Shown here: positions 29,004-41,336 of the stretch, one piece after another
Numbering within the stretch: the first letter of the stretch is position 1
Layout of the letters: the number at the start of each line of letters is the position of its first letter
Made by a program: the position numbers and the translations under genes
DNA from: Auanema rhodensis
Taxonomy: Eukaryota; Nematoda; Chromadorea; Rhabditida; Rhabditidae
Direction: 5' to 3'
Assembly (NCBI GenBank): GCA_964057225.1
Contig: OZ059896.1
Coordinates: 10,292,001 to 10,356,000 of the forward strand
Length of the DNA: 64,000 bases
The notes under the pieces: model-generated
The model's database searches: none
What the model saw: only the letters and a program-made list of their open reading frames with translations
What the model was told of the DNA's origin: nothing

Positions 29004-29977
29004 ATGACTCCTAATATATCAGTTTTTAAATATCCCCTTGGAGTTATTCGTATAGCCGAATTTGTAAGTCTTACATGTTTTACCAAAAAAACATAATTTG
29101 TTTAATTAATTTTGCCAATAATTATATTTTAAGATTTTCATAGTAATAGCGATTGCTGCTGTGAATAGTTGGTCAGTAAGTATTACTGCTGGATGTCCCA
29201 ATAATGTTAAAAATGTTACAATTGATACGCACACATTTACGTTAGTTTCTTCAATTTCTGACAGTCTTTTATTGTTTTTGATTTAGACTTTCTAATGTTA
29301 ATGTTATGACATGTAATGGTACTCAAACAGCATTTTGGAATTCGGAAAATAATGCTGGAGGGTAAGTTATTGCAAACGCCGCGTAAATTAATAAGCTATT
29401 CCAGAAGCGCTGGTTTCTTTTATTTCACTAATGTCACTGCTCTGATATATGTTCTTCTCATAACATTTGTTTATGTGATATTCTGGGAATTATATCAAAA
29501 TGAGAAAAGAATTGCTTTAGCGGTATTTTTTTGTTTTATGACGAGTTGGTTTGATTTTGTTTCTATAAAATAGGATCTTGGTGTAACCGCTCTTCTATTT
29601 GTTTTCTTTTTCTTTTGCTCTTCCATATGGTGGGCCGGATCAAACACAATAGGTCGAGCAACAAGGCAAGTTTTAACTTGATTGTAATATGTTACATTTA
29701 TTCAAAAAGTGCAGTTTTCTAAATCAATGAATTGCAGCGAGGAGGTCATTAACGGCAACTTAATTAAAAACGGTTTCTCGGAGCATGCTTTGATCCGTGA
29801 TACTAATAACGGAAAACTGGCTGTTTCAGTAGTATGTTCACTTTACTTTATAATATATACAGAGATCATTTTTAGATCTGTGATTGGGCTTGTGTATTGC
29901 TTTTTGCTTTTAACTGTTGGTTTGTATGGAAGGAAATAGTTCCTAGACCAGCTGAAAATCCAAGCCAGATTGCTTGA
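29004..29977 (+). CDS. sph-1: Synaptophysin-family MARVEL protein
   Basis: Four-pass synaptic vesicle membrane protein. It starts MTPNISVFKYPLGVIRIAEF, a typical entry to TM1 (IFIVIAIAAVNSWSVSITAG). Luminal loops carry candidate N-glycosylation sites and cysteines (CPNNVKNVT; MTCNGTQTAFWN). TM2 is around VTALIYVLLITFVYVIFWEL, TM3 DLGVTALLFVFFFFCSSIWW with WAGSNTIGRATS, and TM4 DWACVLLFAFNCWFVWKEIV. WWAG after TM3 and NCWFVWKE in TM4 are family marks. The tail is very short (PRPAENPSQIA), lacking the Tyr-rich repeats of vertebrate synaptophysin. One intron uses a GC donor (see separate entry). It corresponds to C. elegans sph-1 by position as well. Confidence 0.9.
29667..29737 (+). other. GC-AG intron in synaptophysin gene
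   Basis: The exon end ACAAG is followed by GCAAGT, a perfect GC-donor consensus. The intron ends ATTGCAG. Only this pair keeps frame (AG + C gives Ser in RATSEEVIN); the nearby GT donor at 29671 leads to a stop. The paralogue at 38293 has an ordinary GT donor at the same codon (GTATSEET). Confidence 0.85.
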
Positions 29978-30076
29978 TCAACTTTTTAATTTAAAATTTC
30001 TTTTATTATTTCATTATATGAATATATCTTTTTTAATATAAATTTTTATATTTCCAATTAAATTTAAATTAATAAA

Positions 30077-33000
30077 CTATGTAAGAGATCGTATATCCTG
30101 CTCGACCTCAGCATTATTTATAGAATCCAAATCAGGGGAAGATAGTGCAAAATCATGTAATTTAAGTGAAGTAGTTGCCATATGAACCTTGAACTTATAG
30201 ATTATTCACCTAGAAAAGTGAAAGCAAACCTTGTGAGCAATCTTTTCATAATCTTCATCATTTACATATAAAGCAACAGCTATCTTTTTCGGGTGAGGAT
30301 GCGGGAGAATGTCACAATCAAACTGAATAATCAAATATAATTTTTGAGCTTCAAGGGGCATTATTACCAAAGCTCGAATGGATGACGCAATGACGGTTTT
30401 CTTGGATTCGTTCTTCAATACAATAGTGAATATCATCAAGTTTTTACATCTATAAATAGGTAGCAGGAACAACGTTATTACAAGAGCTCTATTAATACCT
30501 GTTGGTAATTGCATATAATGTATCACCTATCTGAATTTGCCCATTGAGCATGATGGCCACATGAGAAGCATTTTCTCTGACAGTACAGATTCTTGAACAG
30601 CTAGTCATAACAGATGCTTTACATACATCACGCAATTCAGTAGTTATTATTCTTAAATTTGTTTTATTTTTCACAATAAGTTTTTAAGCTATTACCTGAT
30701 AGTTTCCGCTTGAATCGGCGAAATAAACATATCAATGTCATCTATTAATAATACTGATGGCTTACTAAGTATTGCTAAACCAAAGGAAAGCATTTTTTTT
30801 TCGCTTAGTCTGTATATAAATATGTTAGGATTTTTTAAGAAAAATGTATTGCTTACGAAAAATGTTCCACATAGACATCTTCGAGATTTGCTAAATCCAA
30901 AATGCTGAGAAATTCTTGAGCAAACTTTTTGGAAGTAGAGTATCCATTAAGTCTGGCAAAAGCGATTATTGTTTCCAGCCCTGTCCATGATAAGAATAAA
31001 CGTATATCTCGAGGCACATATCCTATGTTCTGAGAAATGATTAATAAATATTGTAACTGCTATGATTACCATTTGAAGATCAGCGATGTGTCTATCGATA
31101 ACTATATAACCTGAATGAGGGTATTTTTGAGCAGAACATAATTCCATCAAGGTTGATCGAGATTCGTTTGTATCTCCTAAGAATAAATAATGCAATGCTA
31201 ACAGTCCAAATGGAAATTACCACAAAGGTAAAGCGATTGGGATTCAAACAAGGATAATCTACAGGATTGTTCAGAAACATTTGACAAGGGCACTGATTGG
31301 ACTTGCAGTACTGGTATGTTCTCCATCTCTTTATCTCGTAAGTCCCATAAGCTGTTATTTGATATTTCCACCTCAAATTCATACATAGAAAACTAACAAA
31401 TCTCAAATTAACAAACATTATCTTTTGTGTAGTTCCAAACTTCACTTATCTTTTGTTCAATTGTTCGACCTGTCTAAAGGTATATCTCTTAATTGGCAAT
31501 AAGCTGTTCTAAACATACAGGTCCTATAGAGGTTGTTTGTCCATTAGTTTGACTTTTCTCCAATGAACATGCATTATTATTTCCGGAATATTGTTTCGGA
31601 AATAGTTTTGATAAAAAGCGGTATAACTTTTCATTTTTGTTATTTTCTTTCATTTTTTCATTCTCGCGATTAGCTTTTTTGAATTTAAGAAACTCTCGTT
31701 TCTTGCGCTATAATATTCAAATAGAAGAGATCTAGTTATTATAAACTAAAATTTCAGTTAATTGTTTGAAAAACACAAACCTGAAGCCAAAATTCAAATA
31801 TGTTTTGATATCGCCGCATTGAACCTGAATACATGAAGAAAACGAAAAACCATATACACAAATGAAGTGCCGAAAGTTGAAATATAGATGATAGACGATC
31901 TAAAGAATAATTTAGCAGAACATAAAAATTTTGAGAACTGCTCAACTGTATTGCATGCTGTTTGAAGAATTACAAACATATATGCCATTAACAAAAGCAG
32001 GCATTAAGGGTGGAAATAGAAGCGCCATGAAAGCTACAAAATTAACCGACCACTAAAATAAAATATTAAATTAAAAATATAAAATAAGAAGAATCTATAC
32101 CTCATATCCAGGTCCAGTAGATATACTGAATAAATATGGCAAAATAGGTAAGAGTATTCCACCTAAAGAAATAAATGCCGACAAATATGCTACTCTATGG
32201 TTTGTAGCAGTTAATGCGCTAATATATACAATTGGTATAGCAGATAAATATGACAGTGCACAAGATATGATGGTTATCCTAAAATAGCTAAAGTTTTGTG
32301 AAATCAAGATATAAGATTACCACATGGACATTAAACATGTTCGAGGTAATATGAAGACGGCTAAACTGATTATTAATAATCCAAGGAAAATTATAAAATC
32401 CACGAAGAATATTGAAAACCAATATGATGGAGCTTTAGCGCCCAGAACGAAATTGGTAGGAATACAATTGTAACACTTCAATTCTGCCATAAACAGAGAG
32501 GCTTGTAAAGTGCAAAATATAAATAGCATCCCAACAATGAACATATTTAGCCAGTTCTCGGATCTATATAATTATCAGATTAGTCAAATAAATATCGTAA
32601 AGTTGAGCCTACATTGCTCCCAATAAAGCCGGTATTGGTATGGCACTGCCAGTATATTGTTTTTTCACATATTGAATCAAATCTCTCCATTGAGGTGCAT
32701 AAATAGTTTCAAGTGTTAAATTCGAAACTAAAATAAATAATAAGAATTTACAATTTAATTGAATTTACCCCCTCTAGGCGACGCATAAGAATTGTAATAT
32801 TCTTGTAATATTAAGAAATCACTAAAACGAGCAAACTGGGAGACACAAAGTTTAATTGAAGAACCTTTAAAAAAGCCTAAAATTCTATGACGATTAGAAA
32901 AACATAGTTGGCTAAGTAAACCTGATATAATCTGAGAAGAATGATGGAAGTTTGAACAATCATCAGTACTGTCGATACTTTTGCCGGATAGTTCATCTGT

Positions 33001-36000
33001 TTGGGAGGCCGACTGTGGTGATCTTAGTATAAATTTTGAAGTAGAATGAAATACTAACTGGATACTCAAGCGTTAGCTTGATATCTTTATACTTGTCAGC
33101 CATGTAGTTGAACATTTGATTATTGATGTGTATTTCACCTGCGTTAAATGAAAGATCATTTCATTTCATTGAGTTTTACTTCGATTAACGGTTCCTTCTC
33201 CTAATTTCAATCCAAGAAGAAGTGTTAAGACGATAGGCAAAATTACATGAAGAGCATGTTTCAATATTGTTTTACTCAAAAACGATATCTTTTGTGCTAT
33301 AACAAAACGCAATTCCTTATACAAAATCCATTTCGTAGGTTCTGCAATAGATATATATAATTCTAAACCATCAGTCTTATCTAAAAAATAAACTTGATCT
33401 AATAAATGATGATAATAAGTCCATTTTATATTTTGCTGCCTTTAAAGAGTCAAACTTTGCTGTCGGTAGTTGCACACATCTTGATATATGATTGTTATAA
33501 AATTTACAACGATATATCTTAACTGTTTATAAGCATCATGGATTGTTGGAGTTCTGATCTCAGACAAACAGATTCCTGAATCCTTTATACTTTTGATTTT
33601 TCCTAATGTTTTGGAATAACTAAAAAAATTAAAAATTATTCATGAAACGAATGAGCCAAACAAACAAAGCGGATGGTACCCGAGGAAGGTTGTACACAAC
33701 GTTCTCATTCGGCAATATTTTTCTTTCTATTTTTTTTCCTTCTTGTTTACCAAAGCAATCAATTAATATATTCTAATTGCATATATATGCGATGCGAAAT
33801 AGTTTTTAGCTTATGTACCTTAACTTCTGATAATTTTACATATTCTAAGCTTCTAGATGGCCATAGAACCAATTGCAGATTAGAGCAATGTCTGAAAATT
33901 TGAGGAATCAGTAAAACCTGAAGAAAACGCAAGAAAAATACTTTCGCTTGATATCAGTTAAAGACGCTGAGTCAAGAACTTCTCCATTAGATACAAAAAC
34001 GACAAAGTCAGCTATATCCTCAACGTGGGTGTAATCATAGCTGGTGAACACAATAGTTCTGAAATAATAGTTCAATAAATCATTCAAGATACGAACGTTG
34101 CACTTAGCTCCCTTATGTTTTTGTATAAAGTTGCATATTTTTCTTCGAGTTGAAATATTGCAATTGTCAAATGGATCAGTTAATAATATCAAATCAGCAT
34201 TAGAGATGAAGCAAAGCAATAGACGTAGAATCTTTTTTTGAATATTGCTAAGATCTTGCGGCATTTTTGTGATATATGGCAAGAGAGATAAATCATTTAG
34301 CATCACTTCTATATCGATGTTTTTCACATTTCTCTCTTTTTTAAGTAATTGGCAATGTTCGAGAACAGTCAATCCAAAAAAAAATCCTTTGTCAAACGCT
34401 TCCAGAATGGAACGATGTGGATTGTTCTGAAGAAGAAGATTTATACATATGTAGATTATTATTACACACAAGGAATGAATTTCCAGAAACGGTTATAGAA
34501 CCTGAGTATTCAATTTTCTGATCCAGTAATTGAAGAAGTGTATTTACACCATGACATAGAGGACCGTATAATGCTGTAATCTGCAACAAATCTTAATGAG
34601 TACAATTCATTGTACACCTTACCTTGTTAGAAAATATGCTCAAATTCACATTTTTCAAATCAACATCCTTCTTTTGTAAATTTGTAATTACTCCTTGAAG
34701 TTGAATTAAGACTTCATTGTCATCATTCCTTGTGACTTTTGAAGTTTGTGCATGGTGTAATTGAAAATTACTCGCTTGTTTAGACTTAGGAGTCTTTTTT
34801 ATAAAATCAATCAAGGCTATCACAAGCATTAATGTACAGTCCACTATTAAATATATGATGGGCACAATAGGTGAAATAGTCAATCCTCGAGCAAATGGAG
34901 CTGAAATTAGTAACTTTGATATATCATATTTCAAAATAGTTTTCTAAGAATGATAAGAATCTATCATTTGAACATGATTGAAAAATAAAGCCTACCTGGG
35001 ATAGGGTTGTTTACGGCTCTTAATACGTAATAGTAAGCATTAGTAAAAAATAAAGGATTATAAAAGGAAAAAGATAGATCTGACAAGAAAATCAGATTGC
35101 TTAGAGAAAGTAATCCAAGTATAGCTGAAAAATGCAGAAATTGTATCAATTGAAGGTTACTGCTTAACCTATGCTAGCAATACGACGCGATGGAATCAAA
35201 GTACATACGAGAAGAGCAAAAATTGAAATATTACAAGCATAAAGTAAAGCAGACGGTAGTACAAATTTAAGATACATTAACGTCTAAATAATCATAAATT
35301 TCATAAATTAATTGAGAATTATACCTGATTGTATAATAAAATGGGTATCCAGAAAAACACTTGAACTAAAATAACATTTGCTAAATTTATAAATAGCATT
35401 ACTAAGATATATAGTATGCTATGTATATTCACAGCTTTCATGATATCCTAAATTGTTGGCATAACATCTTTTACGTAACATATATCGAACGCACTCGAGT
35501 TCCGCTCTCGTAATCATTAAAAAAGCGAGAAATTTGTAAATAAATAGGAAGGAGACATATAATAGTTGAAGCTTGACCCAAAACAATAAGAGTTTTGGGA
35601 GAAGATTGCTTCCAAATATGCAGTGCGTTTTGAAAATGAAACGGTACTTCTGTCGAGCATTTCTGAATTAAGATTGGATTGAAATATAAATCAAACTGTT
35701 CTTCTACCAAAGACGAGGGGGCACATTTACATGTTATAAAATTATGTAGAAATAAAGCTGCCCGATTACTTTTCATTTGTGTTGAAGATGTCTGGTCAAT
35801 ACTCGATATATCCCAAAAATCCTCTTGATTTCTAAAGTAGAAAATCATTTCCAGTTCGAATGCAATACATACTTGCTGAAGCTCCAGTTAATGTCCACAA
35901 TACGAAAAGAAGCTTTGAAACTCTCTGGTTGGCATTTTTCTACATAAGCAAATGCTGAATAAGGAATAACTCATTAAATACACATAAAGCTAAATATTGA

Positions 36001-36494
36001 AAAAGTTCGTCTTACTTTCCACTTTCTGATGTTTTGCAACTTCATATATTTCGCTAATGTTATGGACAGGAATATTTATATCAGATGGAGAAGGACGAAA
36101 AAAAGCGGCACATTGCTGATCATGAAATACCTTTAAAGCCAATTTTATATTTATTAATAAAAGCAAACCAACATGAACATTTGGTGGTATGGAAAAAAAG
36201 GCACTAGAAATTTCGGAAAAAATGAGAGGAGTTGTAGTTGGTGTTTCATTGGGTATGGACTAACATTTTATTATATAATTTTGTTTTAATTTTGACTAAC
36301 CGAATAGCTTAGAATAAAAATTGAAAGCAAAGATGTAATGAAAGCAATCAAATTTTCTAATACAAACTGTTTTTGATGATTGCCATTACGTTTAGTTTGT
36401 ATATTTAGCAGAAAACGAAGATGTTTGACGAAAATAAATGCTAAAATATGCTTTTTATATCATTATAATACAAAAGTTATAGAAAAATACCCAT
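30077..36494 (-). CDS. ABCA-type protein with degenerate ATPase domains
   Basis: A full-length ABCA-like architecture: TM domain, NBD1, TM domain, NBD2, C-terminal regulatory-like domain. Exon 1 (ATG 36494) joins to AFIFVKHLRFLLNIQTKRN. NBD1 lies at about 33915-34800: the Walker A place is YGPLCHGVNTLL with no lysine, the signature is DLSNIQKK, the Walker B is LILLTDPFDN and the H-loop position reads TSYDYTH. NBD2 lies at about 30490-31400: Walker A CGDTNESRSTLM, Q-loop NIGYVPRD, signature SLSEKKML, Walker B SVLLIDDIDM, and the H-loop position without histidine (TSCSRICTV). The family normally moves lipids using ATP. Loss of both P-loop lysines suggests a non-hydrolysing pseudo-transporter. 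Reading frames are otherwise intact over about 25 or more exons, so it is not a decayed pseudogene. Confidence 0.75.
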
Positions 36495-36785
36495 CTATCA
36501 TCCAAATCACATTAATAAAAAACAAGAATAAGAGTTATGCTTCGTGGCTTCTTCACGTGTATTAACAATTAATATGCTAATTTCTGAAGTGTTTGAAAGA
36601 AGCTTATTCATATGTTTGACTTTATTCTAATTTTGTTTGGAAAAATATATGATGTATTGTAATATTAAAAAAAAGAGTTTTGAAAAAAAAATCTTCTTCA
36701 TAAAGTTTTAAAAACCATGCTAACATATAATATTCGAAAACAACTTCACAGAACAAACATTCATATATGATATACTTCAGCCGTT

Positions 36786-37643
36786 TCAATTCTCTCCAAT
36801 TGCTTTCACCCAACGTTTGGGAATTAGAAATTTGGCACCAAATTTGCGAGTTCTAAACCGTATTTCAGCAAATTCCTCGTCCTGAAGTTAACAACAGATT
36901 TATCAAATGTAAAGATTTACATACTATTAGCCATCGAATATCTGAACGCAACTGAGCGTTTAATTGCCTCGCACGATTAGCCAATTTTGGACGAGAACAT
37001 CCATCTAGTGATAACAATGGAGAATACCTAGACATGACGATAGCGGAGGTTCCATTATCAACAATATCTAATAATTTTCAAAATATGAGATATTTAACTT
37101 CGATAAAATAATTATTACTGCTGTAATTTCTCTTTGATAAAGAAGGCTCGCTTTTTCTTATCATTGGTGTTACATTTTTTGGAAATAATGAATCTCCATA
37201 GGCGATAAACTTATTACAGTTAACTTCAGCATCATTATTTCTAAGATAATTAATAAAACACATAAATTAAAAAAAGATATAATACTTCAAATTTGTGCTT
37301 TGACCGTCTGCATCAAGAAGGTTAGCTTTCTCTTCCTCGTCAGATTCATTGTAGTCTCCGTTCAGAGATGCTACATTCTCTAGACCAAAGAAAAAATAGA
37401 TAAAGAGCTGTGGGTGCAGATGACACCTGAATTGTTATGTTTTTCTTCATTTTGGTTATCCCTTCCTCTCCTGATTCTTTTTCCATCTGACTTCCGTTTA
37501 TGCCTTCTTGTACTACTTCTTCGTCTTCTAGTCTTGGAGCCGCGCAATATAGCTTTTCTTGTTGCATATTTCTTTTTCTTTTTCGATGACTAAACTATAT
37601 AATTCATTTCTATACATCTTCAATAAATATGCATTACTGACAT
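36786..37643 (-). CDS. Unrecognised basic, probably nuclear protein
   Basis: Family not recognised. The two-codon first exon (ATG TCA at 37643) is followed by a strongly basic segment: SSKKKKKYATRKAILRG, SKTRRRRSSTRRHKRKSDG, KRIRRGRDNQ, which looks like bipartite nuclear localisation or nucleic-acid-binding sequence. An acidic patch follows (NESDEEEKANLL). The C-terminal part seems folded: LFPKNVTPMIRKSEPSLSKR, IVMSRYSPLLSLDGCSRPKL, ANRARQLNAQLRSDIRWLI, then DEEFAEIRFRTRKFGAKFLI and PKRWVKAIGEN. About 220 residues. Junctions were chosen by frame, and the donor in KRNYS|NIVDNG is the least certain. The gene is 142 bases or more from neighbours and on the same strand as the ABCA-type gene. Confidence 0.6.
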
Positions 37644-38292
37644 TTTTTTTGGATTTTACTTTTGAATTCTTCTTTTTTGTTTTTGAATTCTTTAATTCTT
37701 AAAGGCCAAAATTCAATGATATTCAAAAATGTAACTCTCACTTGCCATAGTCCATATTACGCAAATAATAGAAAATGAGGATATGCCAATAAAAAATATT
37801 TCATTCATACTACCAGAATCTCAGTTTTGGCAAAAAAAATAAAATTGTTCACGTGAACACGTGATATACTGTACCCAACCTTTCAACTTTCAACAATTTC
37901 TAACATAACGGAAAGTGAAATGGACTTTGAAAAAAACTGATACTGAATTCTAAAAATATTTCTTATATCACTCATTTTTTACATTGTTTCGCATATAAAA
38001 AAAGTTGTTGATTACAAGAGAATTGCTATATTCAACGGGCTTCTCCTTTCTTCTTCAATATTTTATCATGAGCCTCTGGCCAAATTTGAGCTCTTATCAC
38101 ACGAATCACTGAAAGGTCAGTTCGCATTTAAAGCATTTCTTATCTTGAGAATTGATGAGTCGTTTGTCATTGATTATACTCGTCCGAAAGTCCTCAGAAC
38201 GTTCTCACCTTATAGGCCTATGGCCTGACACCAGCCGGTCTGTTCCAGAATCATACGCGAGCAAAATAAGTTAAACTTAATAAGCTAGAACA
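37644..38292. promoter_or_regulatory. Divergent intergenic region (basic protein / second synaptophysin-like gene)
   Basis: The half nearest the plus-strand gene (about 38140-38280) is noticeably GC-richer and contains the palindrome-like ATAGGCCTAT at about 38212 and AGAACGTTCT at 38198. This may be promoter or 5' UTR; I see no exon. The rest is AT-rich. Confidence 0.4.
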
Positions 38293-39461
38293 ATGAGAAA
38301 TACTCATCTTCGTGTTGGTCCTATACATAATCCACCACGTCGCGAAAACGAACTTTTACATCTTGAGCCTTTCAAATCCCCACTCGGTTACCTTCGCATT
38401 TTCGAACTGGTTGGTTTCTATATTTTTACCTTAAGTAGTAATCAATGGAGCTTAAATTTTGTCGAACTTATGTTATATAAAAAATATTTGTGTGGATCAA
38501 TTCTTATTAGTTTCATTTATAAAAGCTTCGTTCATTATTCACGCAATTAATCAAAAATCATTCCATCTGATTCATCATTTTTATTTTAGATCATATGCAT
38601 TGTATGTATATCAACAGTGAGCTGTTGGTATATGGAATTGGATTATAGTTGTCGGAACGGATCAACATCAGTATATCTTCATCAGAATAGGATAACAACT
38701 TTCCAGTAATCGCTTTGTTATCAAGGAGTAATTAAACTAACTCGCTACTTTAGCTTATCTCAGGTTGAGTTTAAAGGATGTGATGAAGTTAACAGGACTC
38801 TTTGGCATCAAAACGATGATGCAAGATTGTGAGTAGTTATTAGTTTATATGAACTTACAAATCATGTTTAATTACAGAAATGTACGTTGGTTTTACATTG
38901 TCAGTTCATTAGGTTTGATAGCATCTGTAGTAATCAGTGTAACATACCTCTTTTTTTGGAGATTATACTGTGAGCATGATATTTGCTCATTAGTGGTATT
39001 CACATTATTATTTAACGAAAGTTAAAAAAAATATTAAGGACTTAGCTGTTTCTGTACTATTGACAATTATTTATTTAATTTGTTCATGTGTATGGTGGGC
39101 AGGTGTTAGCATTATTGGAACAGCAACTAGGTTATTCATAAATAAAAGCCTATTCATTACTTTGACTTTCAATTTAGTGAAGAAACTATCCGCCAACTTT
39201 TCACTGAAAATGCGGGTTTCTGGGACTTGGACGACATGAACATGTCGTTTGAACGTGAAGTTAATCAATGGGTTCTTGTTATTTCCGTGGTAGATCTTTA
39301 TGTATTTTTCGATTTTTTAACAACTTTCATAGATGTTGAATTGGTGTTCTTTTGGCCTAAATGCAGCAAGTTCAACATACATATTCAAGCGTTAGTTTTC
39401 ATTCAATCTGCAAAATATAAAACTCATTTTAGATCTGAAAGGACATATATACCCTACATGA
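38293..39461 (+). CDS. Second synaptophysin-like MARVEL protein
   Basis: Divergent paralogue of the gene at 29004. The N terminus is longer (MRNTHLRVGPIHNPPRRENE, LLHLEPFKSPLGYLRIFEL) before TM1 (IICIVCISTVSCWYMEL). Luminal loop 1 includes SCRNGSTSVY and FKGCDEVNRTLW with paired cysteines and N-x-S/T sites. TM2 is WFYIVSSLGLIASVVISVTY followed by LFFWRLYCEH. TM3 is LAVSVLLTIIYLICSCVWWA with GVSIIGTATSEE, matching WWAGSNTIGRATSEE of the first gene. TM4 is WVLVISVMLNWCSFGLNAAS. The last exon gives YIFKHLKGHIYPT. Intron positions match the first gene. Its 3' end is only 75 bases from the convergent MOCS3 gene. Probably a vesicle membrane protein; its expression is unknown. Confidence 0.82.
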
Positions 39462-39535
39462 TCTGATGAAATGTACATTATAAAACTATGCTACAAAACA
39501 AAACAATAACAATAACAATAGTCAACAAAAACGAA

Positions 39536-41116
39536 TTAGTACGTGGGAAACTGATCATCGACATTGTCAGCCCAAGATTGGTACCCTCCTTCTATATCTC
39601 GTACAGTGCATGGCTTCATTTTTTCCTTAAGAATTTCTACTGCAAGTTGGGAATCATTTCCTCGGTGACAAATAATAAAAACTAAAATAAGAACATTCAA
39701 TTCAATTAGATTTAAGAAAAAAACAAACTTGATGTATCAGTAGTATCATCTATATTCAGAATTTGACGAATCTCATCCGCTGAGCTTTTCTTCATCTTTT
39801 CGAGAGATAAATCTAAATATAAAAGACAAATAAATTGGGAAATTAACTGTTAATAATACTTTTGGCTTCAGGCAAATGAGCAATATTAAACTCATTAGCT
39901 GGCCTGGTGTCCAAAAGGTACGGATTATATTTCATTCGCATTTCGTTATATTCTTCTACAGTAACCCTATCATCTTTCTGGAGTAATTTTAGGGAAGGAG
40001 CCTAAAAAAAATTTTTAAATGTTAATTAAAATAGAAAACTACTTTATCATCAGCACTTGATCCACAAAATACATTGTAATCAATCAGTTCAGTAACTGTA
40101 GGATGTTCTCCACAAATGGCACAGTTTGGAGAACGTTTACGGATGGATACAGCCCGTGACCGACCAGACAGTCCGTCAAACAAAAACAGTTTTTGTGAGA
40201 AAGAGGCTAAAGAGAAGTATTAATTGCGGAGAAACTATTAGTTAACTTACGGCCAGACCCTGAAGCAATTTTTATAACTTCCAAAGCTTGCAAACATCCA
40301 ATTACTCCAACGATCGGGCCCAGCACACCACCTTCAGAGCAATTTGTAACAAAAGAAGCATTTGGAGGGCAGGGATATAAACATCGATAACATGGTCCTT
40401 CCTAAATGAATGAAAAACTTCAAAAAAAAAAAATTAATTTACTTCGCCGTAATGATATACTGTTAGTTGGCCTTCCCATCGTAAAGCGCTTCCGCTCACA
40501 AGGGGCTTATTTAACAAGACACATGCATCATTTATCAAATATCTAAAAATATATAGTTCCGTTTTCATCAATTATACAAACCTTGTGGATGGATTATCAC
40601 TGCAATCAACAACTATATCATACTCTTTCACGATGTTTAAGCAATTGTGACGATTCAATAGCACGTTGTAACAATTCACATTTATCAAATGATTCAAACT
40701 AAAATTAAAAACAATAAAAAATAAAATATATGTTCTTACCCCAAGATGGACTCTTTAAGCGATTCAGTTTTGGGTTTGCCCACGTTGACTTCTTTGTGAG
40801 CTACTTGACGATGTAAGTTATCTGTTGATACCTTCAATTTCCATTAAAAACCACTACCAAACTTATTAATACCTCATCATAGTCTACAATACCAATAGTT
40901 CCTATTCCAGATCCAGCTAAATAGGTTGCAACAGGGCAACCTAATCCTCCAGCTCCCAAAATCAGCACTTTTGCTGCTTTCACTCTTTCTTGACCTGCAA
41001 GAAGAAACATTTATTTACAACACAGGATTGGTATTCCTACCTTCAACTCCAAAATCATTAACTAACAACTGTCTACTGTACCTCCCTATTTCTTCTTTAT
41101 TAAGAGAATGACTCAT
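39536..41116 (-). CDS. moc-3: MOCS3/UBA4 adenylyltransferase and sulfurtransferase
   Basis: E1-like enzyme that adenylates the C termini of URM1 and MOCS2A and transfers sulfur to them, serving tRNA thiolation and molybdopterin synthesis in the cytosol. The N terminus [20 protein letters not shown] is typical. The ThiF domain has the nucleotide-binding motif [11 protein letters not shown], a zinc-binding [10 protein letters not shown] and [10 protein letters not shown]. The C-terminal rhodanese domain carries the active-site loop [10 protein letters not shown], with the persulfide cysteine present, and ends [14 protein letters not shown], the conserved end of the family. Introns are short. 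The start at 41116 is 220 bases from the divergent NDUFB11 gene. C. elegans moc-3/uba-4 is the counterpart. Confidence 0.94.
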
Positions 41117-41336
41117 GGCAGAAGCTGAAGATACTTAGGAAAAGCATCCAAAGCCTTACTTTAATAGTTTGAATGATAGCGAAAGTTTAAAAAAGCGCAA
41201 ATATTATTCATTGGCGTAAACGCCGTGTTTCACAACTTGGGACTTTATATTTTCTGTAGAGGTTTTTTCAAAATTGTATTGATATTTCAATGTTTTGAGA
41301 ACTCTTTTAATTTAATTTGAACTCCGTTTTAGCAAA

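Noticed and set aside
30077..36494. Degenerate ABCA-type gene as a pseudogene
   Set aside because: Motifs are lost, but frames and splice sites are intact along the whole gene, which is unlikely for neutral decay.
38140..38290. GC-richer upstream segment as a tRNA or snRNA gene
   Set aside because: No cloverleaf, B-box or Sm-site pattern could be found by eye.
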